NCBI GenBank assembly: GCA_032988165.1
Contig: JANTQF010000123.1
Location: 1 to 64,000, forward strand
DNA: 64,000 nt
Source: Emmonsiellopsis sp. PD_33
Lineage: Eukaryota; Ascomycota; Eurotiomycetes; Onygenales; Ajellomycetaceae
Direction of reading: 5' to 3'
A model generated the notes under the pieces. That model had not been told where the DNA came from and made no database searches. It saw only the letters and a list, made by a program, of their open reading frames with translations. The position numbers and the translations under genes are program-made. This document shows positions 22,571 to 33,742 of this stretch, piece after piece. Within the stretch, counting starts at the first letter, position 1; every line of letters starts with the position of its first letter.

Positions 22571-24619
22571 ATGACAAAACGCAACCCCCCACCACAACAG
22601 AAAAGCCCAACCCGACCCGCAAAACCCGCCCAGGCCCAACCCAGCTTGAAAACACAATCCAAATCCAAATCCAAATCCAAATCCAAATCCAAATCTAAAA
22701 CCAAGTCTAGAAAACCCGCCAGCAGACTACCACCGCCACCACAATCTGCCCGCCATCGACAACAACAGCGGCAACAGCGTCTGGCGCTGGGTGGGAATTC
22801 GCGGAGTCAGAAGACGCTGACGCAGATTGATTTTGTTACTCGGGCGCACGTAAGGGCGTTAATTGAGCAGGACGACGAGGAGTTGGGGTATATTGAGGAG
22901 GGGGAGGGGGCGAAAAAAGAAGAGGAGCAGAATGCAGATGACGATGAAGGAGTTGATGATGGGGATGGGGAGTATGGGTTGACTAAGCGGTCATCGAAGA
23001 AGAAGAGTATCGAAGGGAAAGGGAAACGGGATGCGAAAGGGAGGTGGATAAGTACTGGGAAACCGAAAGCCGGGCGGAATACGAGGCGGAAGGTAGTTGA
23101 TGAGGACGACCAACATGACGCCACGCTGACCCAGGTAGGGTACGTTAGCAGACACGACGGAAGGGATATTGAGGAGCTTAAAGATTCCCCAAAGCTAGGA
23201 GTACCGCAGCCGCGGTATCGGGCTCCATTAGGCGAAAAGAAGCGTGCCTCTCCGATGGAGACTATCGGTGAAGAGCCGGAGATGGGAACTGAATATGATG
23301 ATGTTCATGAGAATGGAAATGGAAGTGATGGGGTCAGACTCAAGAAAAGAAAGCTGTCAAATGAGGATGTGAAACAGCCTTTATCCCGCCAGACTAGCGC
23401 TGATCCGAATGCGTTTCCAATGGCGCCCACGACGCCAAAGAAACCAAGAAGACTTGTGATTCCTTCATCACAATCACCAGACAGCCCCGATCTTCTGTCA
23501 TGCCCTTGGCTGTTCAAGGAGACTCCCCCTAGGTTTCCGCTTGCCCCCATTTCTCGCAATACTGCCTTACGAAGGAGTGGCGAATCTCCTTTTGTAAAGG
23601 GTGAAAATGCAAGTCCTCTAAGGCCATGTCGGGTGCCGCGGTATGAGATTCCCGAATCCTCTTTTGCGGCTGGTACCCCCGGCTCTCCTGCAAGGAGCTG
23701 TGGGCCTGCGACGCCCGCGGGCCCTAAGGCAACGCCGGCCACATATCCTCCGGTTGAAGCTGAAGAGGACTCTGAGAAGACTGCCACCACTCTATCTCAT
23801 GAAATAGCTGATGAGTTACCGAAAGATGAATGCGAAACTGGACCCAGAACCCAAAATACTGCTACCAATGCCTCGCAAAGGCTCAGGAATAGAATTATAT
23901 ACGAAACGGACGGAGAACCAGAGGATGAAGAGTTCCACGACACCACATCTCACATATCTGCGGACGAAAATGATTCATGGAGAACGCAATCGCAGCTCAT
24001 CCTAAGCGATAATAAATCTCAGGACCACAACGACAACTTGGATGACCTCCCTGCCCAGAATCACGATAAAAATTCCCACCGGGAAACATTCGACGACCTC
24101 CCCCCTACCACTCCTGGTTCAGAGCCATCAATTCTTTACTACCGCAAACCCATGAGTCTGGCGTTTGACCCCATGTCCGAGCTCAACGATATTGATTCTC
24201 AACAGCTAGCGGAATTATTCCCAGAAGCTGAAATGGAAATTCATGAATCCGTAACAGCGCCGCTTTCCACTATCGCGGAAGGAAACGAAGAGGAGGAAAA
24301 TGACGCTCCAACACAAACATCAGGGAAGGACCCGACTGATGATGTGACTGAGCTAGTCCCTGATTCACCAGCGCGCCCACGACAGGATGCTGTAGAGAAG
24401 GAAAACGTTCTTCCACCGTCGTCATCCCCTATAGTCCTAGTCGCGTCATCACAGGACAATGAGATAGGAGATCCTCTAACGCATCACACCGAATCGCAAA
24501 TTGATGGTCAGGGCTTGGTAACTGCTAGCCAGCTATTGACAGACAGTATGATGGAGAGCGTTCCTGGGCCGCCGATGTGGATGTCCAGCCAGGGGCTTGT
24601 TGAAGAAGGGGACGAATAG
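22571..24619 (+). CDS. SQ/TQ-rich, probably nuclear protein of unknown function
   Basis: A single-exon ORF of 682 residues. I do not recognise a catalytic domain. The N-terminus is basic and proline-rich, with a Lys-Ser dipeptide run (residues 30-46) encoded by a hexanucleotide repeat. A motif TLTQ occurs twice in similar context: KTLTQIDFV near 82-89 and ATLTQVGYVSRHD near 190. The rest is disordered and charged. About 17 SQ/TQ dipeptides are present, many in the C-terminal third (for example RTQSQL, DNKSQD, DIDSQQL, ASSQDN, HTESQID, MSSQGL), the pattern of an SQ/TQ cluster domain that ATM/ATR-family kinases can target. Basic KKRKL and KKPRRL stretches are plausible nuclear signals. A role in chromatin or the DNA-damage response is inference only. 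Confidence 0.75.
   Translation: MTKRNPPPQQKSPTRPAKPAQAQPSLKTQSKSKSKSKSKSKSKTKSRKPASRLPPPPQSARHRQQQRQQRLALGGNSRSQKTLTQIDFVTRAHVRALIEQDDEELGYIEEGEGAKKEEEQNADDDEGVDDGDGEYGLTKRSSKKKSIEGKGKRDAKGRWISTGKPKAGRNTRRKVVDEDDQHDATLTQVGYVSRHDGRDIEELKDSPKLGVPQPRYRAPLGEKKRASPMETIGEEPEMGTEYDDVHENGNGSDGVRLKKRKLSNEDVKQPLSRQTSADPNAFPMAPTTPKKPRRLVIPSSQSPDSPDLLSCPWLFKETPPRFPLAPISRNTALRRSGESPFVKGENASPLRPCRVPRYEIPESSFAAGTPGSPARSCGPATPAGPKATPATYPPVEAEEDSEKTATTLSHEIADELPKDECETGPRTQNTATNASQRLRNRIIYETDGEPEDEEFHDTTSHISADENDSWRTQSQLILSDNKSQDHNDNLDDLPAQNHDKNSHRETFDDLPPTTPGSEPSILYYRKPMSLAFDPMSELNDIDSQQLAELFPEAEMEIHESVTAPLSTIAEGNEEEENDAPTQTSGKDPTDDVTELVPDSPARPRQDAVEKENVLPPSSSPIVLVASSQDNEIGDPLTHHTESQIDGQGLVTASQLLTDSMMESVPGPPMWMSSQGLVEEGDE
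22656..22694. repeat. In-frame AATCCA hexamer repeat
   Basis: About six tandem copies of the hexamer AATCCA inside the coding region, translating as alternating Lys-Ser. Because the unit is six bases, copy-number change would lengthen or shorten the protein without breaking frame. Confidence 0.9.
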
Positions 24620-25146
24620 GACGGAGTTGTCGTCGACTTGCGGATGTTTTATGTTTACATATCTTTATCTTTCTAATTGGCGTGTTTGGTAATGGCCTCC
24701 AAGGGAATGGGTTGGATGGGAGTCTAGCACTGTATGCATTGTAGGGTTTTATATGTTTGTGTATTATATCATAGATAATGGATGGGACCAATCTAAAGCT
24801 CATAGCTTATATACTTTGACACCTTCTGGTTTTCTTTCCCCAGTTTCCGAGTCCCCTCACGGTTACCCCTGATCGGCGGATTCTGATATCACGTGCATTG
24901 CCTGTTTGGCATAAGCTGCCCGCCGTAGCGAACAACTCCCGCAACATAATGACGACGGCATATCAAACTCCGAGGTGTATCAGCATCAACCTTTTGCAAT
25001 CCACAACCGGGATGAGAACCGGTTTCCATACTTGTCAAAAAGCCCAATAACGCGCGGATGCCAAAACCGAGTGATAAGCTGACACTCATCTCCCTACAAC
25101 CACAAACGCAACCACCCCTTCTCCACCCATCTATGAGACAAGCAGC
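24620..25146. other. Intergenic spacer, tandem genes
   Basis: No gene seen. Contains the 3' region of the SQ/TQ protein and the 5' region of the BSD-domain gene; an antisense ORF (24889-25398) overlaps the next gene and lacks any domain. Confidence 0.45.
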
Positions 25147-26511
25147 ATGGATGTAGCGTACGACCACATCCAAGAGGAAATCCTCGCCTCGAACGATACC
25201 AGAGACGACAATTCCTCTGGCGCTGAGGCTGGCGACGCGGACCCTAACAACCCATCCGCCCAGCGCCCCAATCTCGATCTCAGCGCTGAATTCCAAGAAA
25301 CCTTCCGCGCCTTCTCGTCGAACCCATGGGGCGCCCGTCTCGGTGGCCTGTGGGGTAATGTCCGCAGGCAGGGGGAGAGCTATTATCAGGAAGCCCAAAA
25401 GGAGTATTCCGCCGCGAGCGAGGAGGCAATCAAGGGGTTTACCGATCTGAGAGCTAGCATTGTTGGGCGGACTAGGGGGTTATCGTTGGGGGCGGGGTTG
25501 AAAGACGGGGAACAGGATGCGGAAGCCAAGGATAAAGATGGAGATGCTGCCACGCCCACTTCGCCGACCGCCGGCCCATCGAACGAAGGGGATAAATCTG
25601 CCGGCGATGAAGCGGAGGGGGAAGGTTTTATTTCGCGGTTCCGTGCTGAGGCGGCGAAGCGGTTGAAGGATATCGAAAAGGCTGAGGATGCGGCGGATGA
25701 AGCGTTGTTGAAATTTGGGACGAATATTCGCAACTTCTTGCGTGATGCGGTCAGCATTGCGCCACCGGATGGGAATGAGGAGAATAAGGTTCTTTTCGAG
25801 AGCAAGGATGCTGATGGGAAGAGGGTTATCCATACCACCCGCTTCGAGGCACAGTTGCATGCTATCCATTCGAATCTCGATCGCCTGTCGCAGGACCCTG
25901 TCAGTGACGAGTGGCCAAAGTGGAAGAGCGAGTTTAAGGTTGATAGCAAGACGGATGATATCGCGGCGGATTTGGAGACATATTCTGAGCTGAGAAGGGC
26001 GATGGAGTCGCTCGTTCCTGAGAAGGTGGAGTATGCAGATTTCTGGTGCCGGTATTATTTCCTTCGTCTAGTTATTGAGACCGAGGAAAAGAGGCGGAAG
26101 GAGCTGTTGAAAGGTTCGTCCGGTTGATATTTGTTTCCCTACGTATATAACCAAGCCCTAACAGTTTCCTTAGGAGCCTCTGCCGATGACGACGAAGAAG
26201 TCGCCTGGGACGAAGACTCCGACGATGACTCTGATTCCCCTGCAACCCCGCAAGTTAAAGTTAACAAAGCCGCTGGTTCCTCTGACGCTCCATCCCACAT
26301 GTCCTCCTCCCGTCTCTCCGCCGGTAACGACACCTTGAAGGCAGCAGAACCCCGACGCTCGAACGATCAGCAATCCCAGGCTGATAGTGATGCGAGCTAC
26401 GACCTCGTCAGCGGCGCGCCAAGCCGTGCTCCAAATAGTCCCAAGGAGACTGAGAAGTCGGCCCCATCCGGGGCGAAGGCAGATGATAGTGACGAGGAGG
26501 ATTGGGAGTAG
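25147..26511 (+). CDS. BSD-domain protein
   Basis: Two exons (25147-26113, 26174-26511) give 434 residues. The BSD domain lies at roughly 245-312: it includes DPVSDEWPKWKSEFKVDSKTD and ends with the hallmark paired aromatics in EYADFWCRYYFLRLVIETEE. Before it is an Ala/Glu-rich amphipathic region (NPWGARLGGLWGNVRRQGES, then AEAAKRLKDIEKAEDAADEA) typical of SYAP1/Dos2-like proteins. The C-terminal exon is acidic and disordered, ending in SDEEDWE. Yeast Dos2 and animal SYAP1 share this architecture; they are linked to trafficking and signalling but the biochemical role is poorly defined. The intron interrupts KG/AS and uses GTTCGT, a less common donor; reading through it would hit a stop within a few codons. 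Confidence 0.85.
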
Positions 26512-27284
26512 GTGAGGTGGCTGAAAGATGGTTGATGGAGGGGAGATGTCCGTTGGTTTCTTGATTTGACTTTTATGAATCCAGTCTAATCAGAGCTGCG
26601 GATTACCCCGTTTTTATTTTACTGGGTCGTTTTGTCAATTTGGGGATATATTTACGTTGTCGGATATGCTTTGTACAGATTCCCTTTTCTATCCCCCCAA
26701 ATCGTTCCTATTTTTACTCTTTATCTTATGTCTTGTTCCTATTTCTGGTTCCCTCTCTACGCCCCCCCTATGTGATTTTTGTTGAGCCCCGTTTTCTCCT
26801 TTCCCCTTTCCCTACCCATCATTACAAAACCCCCTCTATGTTGCTTCGTTAGTATAGGCGCTATTTTGCTTTCCACGTTGCTATGGATTTATGTCGGCGT
26901 ATAAATGGTCTGATCTAGTTTGTCTTATTATTGTGGCTCGCCTGGTTTTATCGTTGATATCTATCCTTTTACCTCCTTTAATATGTTTGGGGACCACGCT
27001 TGATCGCTACGTTAATTGTTGAATCAAACAAAGTATTAAGTTAGGAACTTTAATTATTACCTCTTGAGAGGTTCACGGCGACTTTCCATCACTACTATTT
27101 ACAAATAAGACAAGCTGCCAATTGGCCGTTTCTTCAATTCTATCCATGTAAATAAATATGCAAATGATAAGCCTGTTTGAAACACATCAGTAACTATTCA
27201 TAACCCACATTCAACTCTCAACGAATTCCAGCCCGTCATCCCTTCATCAATACCCCTCCTACCAACCGATCACGCCCCGCAAAA
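26512..27284. other. Convergent 3' intergenic spacer
   Basis: T-rich and AT-rich 0.77 kb between the 3' ends of the BSD-domain gene and the Ran-binding gene. No gene seen; it presumably holds both 3' UTRs. Confidence 0.5.
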
Positions 27285-29726
27285 CTAGCGCCCGATCACC
27301 TTCCCCGTAGGGCCAGGACTTGTCCCACGCCCCTCACCCGCATCACCAGTCTCTGGCTTCACTAACGGACTACTCTTCCGCCCCTGCGTTGCCTCCCTCA
27401 GCGCCCCCGGCCTCCAATTCCCCTGACGAGGCGGGCGTATAGATGGCGACTCCGGAGTACCCTCCCTAACCATCGACCGACGAGACGATGACCCCCGCTG
27501 CCCAGACCGTCGCTCATCAGCCGGTGACGATCTCGGATATCCCCCATTCGGCGTCCCCATCCGTTCCTCTCTACCATTCCACACTCTAGACCCGGACGGA
27601 CTTTCCGGTGCCTCCCAACCTTCCTCCCCGGTGCGGTATTGATAATCCTCCCCATGCCGTTTCAACGGGCTCTCGTTGTAGGGATCCCAGCCGACGCGGC
27701 GTCTGGCTTCTGCGCGGACGCGTTGGCGGTGGTGTTCGTCGCCGCCGGCTCCGGTGGTGGAGGATTCCTCGAGGAAGAAGTTTAGGAGTTCGTCGGTGAT
27801 GGAGAGGTGGGATTGTTGTTGGAATTGTTGGAGGGAGGTTAGGCGGAGGAGGGTCTCGAGGAGGGAGAGAGAGGTGCGGATGTTGCTGAAGAGGGGGTTG
27901 GTTAGGGTTGATTGGTGTGCTGGTTGGGAGAGTTGTTGTCTGCTAGGGCTGGGTGATTGGGTGTCGCGTTGGAGGCGGAGGTTTTTCATTTTTTCTGAGA
28001 GTTGGGGATCGAGGGATTGGGAGCGTGGGATGCGGGTGGATGGGGACGAGGAGGTTGTGGGGTCTAGTTCTGATTCTGGTTCGGTCTCGGAATCTGAGTC
28101 GTCGTTTTCGTCGTGGACCTCGAAGGCAATCCATTCAGGATCTAGGCCGGGTGGGAATTTCCAGTGTTCTGCGACATTGGAGTCATGTTGATAGTGGGGA
28201 GAATTGGGGTCCCCTCCAAGGAGCTGTGCGTCAAGCTGTGATTGTTCCTCATCTTCTTCTCCTACCTCCGGGGTTTCTTCTGGCTCCTCATCAAAGTCAT
28301 CAGGTTCTGCTTCCTCTCGATTTATCATTCGTCGTGGAGGGATGGCGTTGATATCTCGTTTAAGAAGCAATATCGGGTTATTTATTTCCCCCTCATTCCC
28401 AATATTAAGAATCTTGCCAGTGTCTGCATAGAAAATTTTCGAGATCTCGTGAATCGGGATTATCTCTCTGATACCTGCCAGGGCAACATCCTCGTATGAC
28501 CCTGGTTTCAGTTCATCATCCTCAAATGTATGTACGCGGCCGTCATCAAGGTCTTCGATGACGAGTATCTGGTATGCAAATTCATCGACCCTGGCTTCTC
28601 CTCTGATATGCCCCTCCTGTTTTTGATTGTGCGATTGCTGTGGGTGTGTGGAAGATGAAAATACCATATCCATGGGTACTCGCCGTACTTTGACTCGTGC
28701 CTTGTGGATAACCTCCTTCCAGGTAGTATTTCGGACACTCTCTTCATCCTCTGGCCGGATGTGACCCGCAAATAGCATATACACGGATAAGGTAAATGTT
28801 GGCCCCACTTGCACGGGCCGTGAGGGCGACATCGAATATTGGGTATCTCCTGCGGTCAAGAAAGTACTTGCTTGTAGTAATCGTGATGGAGATACTGTAG
28901 CTGGAAGGCTGGTGGACAGATTGGCCCCGGACGTGGTGATAGCAAGATTAATTAGCGGCACAGCGTCTTCGATCCTTTGAAGGAGGTTACGGATATCCTT
29001 GATAATCAATTTGATCTCCTCATCGAAAAGAGCACGGTTCTTGGAAGACCCTGCTCCTTTTCGGTATAGTTCCTCTACAGAGGCTGCCTTTGCTAGTCGT
29101 TGCCCAAGATTTTGAATGTCCCATCTTAGAGCTTTCGTAAGTGCCAACGCAGATTCAAGAGAAGTATTGCCACGTGCAGCTCTAGATATCATGTCAACTT
29201 TAAATCAGGAAACAAATTATATTGAGTCACGTACATCAACTCAATCATGTCAATAGCTGGTGAAATTATCTGAAAGGAACGACCCTTAGTACATAGTATG
29301 GAAGAAAACAGGGCCGGGGCAGCTAGGTGCAAATGTCGAGGGAACAAATTGGGCATGAAATTGATGGTCTGGAGTACACACCCGTATTTTGCTCTGCAAG
29401 CGTTCCTGGAGTGTTTGGAGTTCGGCGCGTTCCGAAACATTGACATTCTGCTCAACATCAACAAAATTGTCTGGTATGTAGGGGATCGACGCGTTGTACC
29501 TTCAGTAGTCTAGAGGACTGCCGGATGGCATACCCAGCGGTGATTGTAATCCCCGACCTGACTTAAATTAGCTTGGTTCTAGAATTTAATAAACCAATTA
29601 AATAGTACCTACCGGATAGCATAGTTCATCGCCTGTTGGGTTACCTGTTGGGACCAGTACTATCAGTAAACTGAATTTGCCAACCACGGGCTTCAACATC
29701 CATACCTTGGCAAGAAATACATCCAT
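27285..29726 (-). CDS. yrb30: Ran-GTP-binding protein (Yrb30-like)
   Basis: Binds Ran-GTP and is thought to influence nucleocytoplasmic transport. Six exons (29726-29706, 29644-29613, 29557-29500, 29447-29382, 29269-29235, 29181-27285) give 702 residues with phase closing at each junction. Spliced N-terminus: MDVFLAK, VTQQAMNYAIRSGITITAG, QSSRLLK, ERAELQTLQERLQSKIR, IISPAIDMIELI, ARGNTSLESALALTKALRWD, which is the opening of the fungal RanGTP-binding family. The middle retains TFTLSVYMLFAGHIRPEDE. Residues beyond about 270 are acidic and disordered, with an Arg/Ser/Pro-rich tail. For intron 3 I chose the acceptor at 29448 (a 52-nt intron), because the nearer AG would leave only 29 nt and break the frame. 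Head-to-head with sup35. Confidence 0.88.
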
Positions 29727-30288
29727 GGTGAAAATCAGGCTGAGGAAGTTCCCGACTAATATAAGGCGGGGAACACTTTCATGCATAAAGCTCTTGGATG
29801 CCTAGTAGTAATTAAGGGGCGATTGACAAAACAACTTGAACTTATGATTGTGCAGGACGATACGTCATGACTCAAGTAGGATTAGTAAAGGGTCTTCCCG
29901 CAGGAGTGGTCAAAGAAAAAGACATGGAAAGAAACTAGAATGAAGACACAGAAGACTAGTTCAATGCAGATATTCCCGGACGTTGTCGCGAACTGGCTAT
30001 ATTGAACAGATTGGGAGTCGCCAGGTCACGTGTTGTTCCGCGGCTAACAACATCATCGCCAAACGCGTTTAACGCAGACACGGCTAGTCCAATCTGGGAT
30101 TAGCCGCTCCCGCCTAAAAATCGACTAACCACCTCCATTTTTCTCCCCTCCTTGACCCAGCAACCCTTCCCCAGTCCACCCCGTGTTGTTCTTGATACTA
30201 TCGACAGTGCCAGTTATAGCCGTCGATTGTACCGCTCATTACCTGCGTTTCCCAATTAGAATTTCGACTTTGACCTATTTCTACCACC
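29727..30288. promoter_or_regulatory. Bidirectional promoter region, yrb30 / sup35
   Basis: A 562-nt gap between divergent start codons. It contains a CACGTG palindrome at about 30027-30032 (an E-box-like core bound by bHLH factors in fungi) and C/T-rich sequence shortly before the sup35 start, whose context CCACCATGTCC is a strong initiation site. Confidence 0.5.
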
Positions 30289-32518
30289 ATGTCCGGCCTA
30301 GAGTCGTGGGAAGATGACCCCGCCGCGCAAGACGACAGCCTGTCCAAGCAAACTCAGCAGAGCTTGAACTTGAACAACCAACAACAAGGCTCGTTCCGGC
30401 CAGCAGCTGCGACATTCCAACCGGGCGCTGCCTCTTTCCAGCCCGGCCAACCATACCAACAATACGGATACCCTCAATATGGCCAGGGTGGCTACCAACA
30501 ACAACCATATGGAGGCTACCAGCAACAGCCCTACGGCCAATACAACCAAGGCTATGGCCAGCAACAAGGATATGGCCAGGTATATGGTCAGCAGTATGGA
30601 GGATACAACCAGCAGAACACCGGTTTTCCTCCACAAACCCAGCAACCACAACAGCAGCAACCATTCCGCCCACAGTCTATCGCTGAGCGACCGAAGGGCA
30701 ACACCCAGGCCGCCGCCCAACCAGCTACTGCTCCTGCTGCCGCTGCCGTGAAGACCCCAACTACCCAAGCACCCAAAGCAAAAGTCTTGTCTATCGGTGG
30801 CGATGCCATGAAATCCAAAACCCCAACCTCCTCCGCAGGCGTCACCCCTCCCTCGGCCGGCACTCCTGTTAGCGAATTACAAAAGGCAAATGGCCCAGCG
30901 GCGGCAGTTGCAGCTTCGAAGGTTACCGCTGCCAAGGCGATAGAAAAGACGGAGAAGAAGACCCCGAGCGGAAAGACCTCACCCACCCCAACCTCCGGGC
31001 GTTCCTCGCCCAGCCGTGCTGAAGCCACCAAAGCTGTTCGTGACGCGAACTCAGTTGCCAAGGAGCAGGCCGCTGATGTCGACGAAGATACATTGAAGGA
31101 GATTTATGGTGAAAAACGTGAGCACATTAACTTGATCTTCATTGGCCACGTCGATGCCGGCAAGTCAACTTTGGGTGGAAGTATCCTGTATTCGACCGGC
31201 ATGGTGGACGAGAGAACCATGGAAAAATACAAGAAAGAAGCTAAGGATGCCGGTCGTGAGACATGGTACCTCTCCTGGGCTCTTGATTTGACCCAAGAAG
31301 AGAGATCTAAGGGAAAGACTGTCGAAGTCGGCCGAGCATTCTTCAAAACGACTGGTGATACGCCTGACGGCCCCGTTGAACGCAATTACACTATTTTGGA
31401 TGCCCCCGGTCACAAGTCTTTTGTGTCCCATATGATCGGTGGCGCCGCCCAAGCAGATGTTGGCATTCTTGTCATCTCCGCTCGAAAGGGCGAATACGAA
31501 ACTGGTTTCGAGCGAGGTGGTCAAACTCGTGAGCACGCATTGTTGGCGAGGAACTCTGGTGTGAAGAAAATGATCGTCGCCGTCAACAAGATGGATGACC
31601 CGACTGTCCAGTGGAGCAAAGCGCGGTACGACGAATGTACATCTAAGATTGGAAAGTTCCTTCAAGCAATGGGTTACGCCAAGTCAGATCTACACTTCAT
31701 GCCGATTTCGGCGCAGCAAACAATTGGAATCAGCAAGCCAGTTCCCAAAGAGATTGCCCCCTGGTTTGACGGCCCTGGTTTGCTCGAATTCCTCCATACC
31801 ATGCAGATGCCCGAACGTAAAATCAACGCGCCATTCATGATGCCTATTAGCGGAAAGTACCGTGACATGGGAACAGTTGTTGAGGGAAGAATCGAATCAG
31901 GTGTAATCAAGAAGGGATCTACCTATATTTTGATGCCGAACCGCGAAGAAGTCACCGTCGCAGCTCTATACGGCGAGACGGAGGATGAAATCGCCACTGC
32001 AACCTGTGGTGACCAAATCCGTGCACGACTTCGAGGTGTTGAGGAGGAAGATATCATGCCTGGGTTTGTCCTATGCTCGCCCAAACGACCCGTCCACTGC
32101 GTCTCCGCTTTCGAAGCCAAGATCAGAATCCTCGACCTCAAGAGCATTCTGACTGCTGGATTCAACTGTGTCCTTCACGTACATGCCGCTATTGAGGAGG
32201 TCACCTTCGCCGCGCTCCTGCACAAACTTGAGAAGGAGACTGGACGGAGGAGCAAGAGGCCGCCTCCATTTGCTAGCAAGGGTCAAACTATCATTGCTCG
32301 GCTGGAGACTATTGGTGGTGCAGGCTCTGTTTGTGTGGAACGATTTGAAGATTATAACCAGCTAGGTCGATTCACACTCCGTGATCAGGTAAGTCATTCC
32401 TTCTAATCCTATGTCCTTGTATTTGTTTTGAGACGAGTGCTAATTATCTACCCAGGGACAAACCATTGCTATTGGTATGATTACCAAGTTGATCACGCCT
32501 GAGACCCCCGCCGAGTAA
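30289..32518 (+). CDS. sup35: Translation release factor eRF3 with prion-like N-domain
   Basis: GTPase partner of eRF1 in translation termination. Exons 30289-32388 and 32456-32518 give 720 residues. Residues from about 25 to 130 are rich in Gln, Gly, Tyr and Asn, with imperfect repeats around GGYQQQPYG and GYGQQQGYG, the same composition as the Sup35 prion domain of yeasts. A charged/Ala-Lys middle region follows to about 270. The EF-1alpha-like GTPase begins with P-loop GHVDAGKST at 286; further G motifs are DAPGHKSF and NKMDDP. Domains II and III follow (KINAPFMMPISGKYRDMGTV; RPVHCVSAFEAKIRILDLK) and the end is TIAIGMITKLITPE from the last exon. Length and architecture are complete. Confidence 0.97.
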
Positions 32519-33037
32519 ATTTGGGTCTCGCCTCGAAGAAATACATTTTCTTGTTTCGTTGAGCTGGATTGCATAGTAGATATTAGCCTTGGTGCCATGA
32601 ATGCAAACATGGCAGATGATTTTCATGAATGGGGAAATGCATAAGGGTTGGGATCCGGAGGGGGGGGGTGAATGCATTGATATGATGACCAATAGACCAC
32701 GCTTCCCCTTTCCTTGTTGTTTCTGGTATTACTTACTCAAAAAATCGCACTTATACGAAATATGAAACGAAGGATCATCAGAGGACAGCTCCTCTTGTCC
32801 GTTGTAAAGATTTAAAATCATCATAGCTTTTCTATTTCGTGTTCAGTCTAAAATTCTTTTTTTGTCCTCGTAAAACCAGTTAAATCACAAACGCCCTCAT
32901 GCTAATTTCCCAATTCCCATAAATTCACGGATAGCTAAACAAAAAAAAATTCACCCACATAAAAGCCGAAAAGAAGATATAAACACGAAAAATAAAAAGC
33001 CCGCTGCAACCGGATTTAAAAGAGTCAAAGGGCCCCT
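32519..33037. other. Convergent 3' intergenic spacer
   Basis: AT-rich 0.5 kb between sup35 and tsr2 3' ends, with short G and A homopolymers. No gene seen. Confidence 0.5.
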
Positions 33038-33742
33038 TCACCGCCTCCTCTTCGAAACAACGGTAGTAAACCCATCCTCATCCACCTCCGGCACAACCTT
33101 CTGCTGCACCTGCACGGGCGGCGGCTGCGGAGCTCCCAGCGGCGCGCCCCTCCTCCACGACATCGCCTCGTCAGGCTTCTTCTGCACGGTCGACTCCGAG
33201 GGCGCCGGCGCCTCCTCCATCTCCACATCGTCTGCCCAATCCGAAACATCGTCCGCCCAATCGTCCCCCTCCCCATCGGTATCCTGCGTATCATCATTGA
33301 TCTCAATCTTCCTGAACGCCCCCGCTACGGCTCCCGCCTTCGCCGCCCCTTTGGCCTCCCAATCTGCCCACATCTTATCGACCCCGGCATAGTTCCCCTG
33401 CGCAATATCGGCCTTGGCTTCCATGATGCGCGCGGCAATGTCGCCGGTGCTCTCGTCGTCGACGACCACGTCAAACTCGTCGTTCATGACCTGGATGAGC
33501 ACTTCTTCGATGTCTTCGGCGTCTGTTTCGGGGCGGGTGGTGAAGAGGTCAGAGATTGCGCCGCAGAGCCAGTCGCGTTTGTCGGAGGAGGTGGGGCCGC
33601 CCCAGGAGGATTGGACGGCCAGGGTGAGTGAAGGCCAGGTGTTGAGGATTAGGGTTATGGCGAGGTCGAATTTGGCGGTTGCGGGGTCTTTGGGGGTTTC
33701 GGTTTGGGAGGGGATGGGCTGCTGGGTGGTGGTGTCCGCCAT
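33038..33742 (-). CDS. tsr2: Pre-rRNA processing protein Tsr2
   Basis: Escortin-type chaperone that delivers ribosomal protein eS26 to nascent 40S subunits and is needed for 20S pre-rRNA processing. Single exon, 234 residues, near family length. The conserved helical core is FDLAITLILNTWPSLTLAVQ, SSWGGPTSSDKRDWLCGAI, ETDAEDIEEVLIQVMNDEFD and the family-typical D-E-S rich strand VVVDDESTGDIAARIMEAK. An acidic C-terminal part (DDTQDTDGEGDDWADDVSDW) is the region that binds basic ribosomal proteins in this family. It ends EVDEDGFTTVVSKRRR, a typical fungal Tsr2 tail. Confidence 0.93.
   Translation of the reverse strand: MADTTTQQPIPSQTETPKDPATAKFDLAITLILNTWPSLTLAVQSSWGGPTSSDKRDWLCGAISDLFTTRPETDAEDIEEVLIQVMNDEFDVVVDDESTGDIAARIMEAKADIAQGNYAGVDKMWADWEAKGAAKAGAVAGAFRKIEINDDTQDTDGEGDDWADDVSDWADDVEMEEAPAPSESTVQKKPDEAMSWRRGAPLGAPQPPPVQVQQKVVPEVDEDGFTTVVSKRRR

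Noticed and set aside
21922..22698. 258-codon plus-strand ORF before the SQ/TQ protein
   Set aside because: Low-complexity, crosses the poly-A tract, overlaps the better ORF in another frame and shows no domain.
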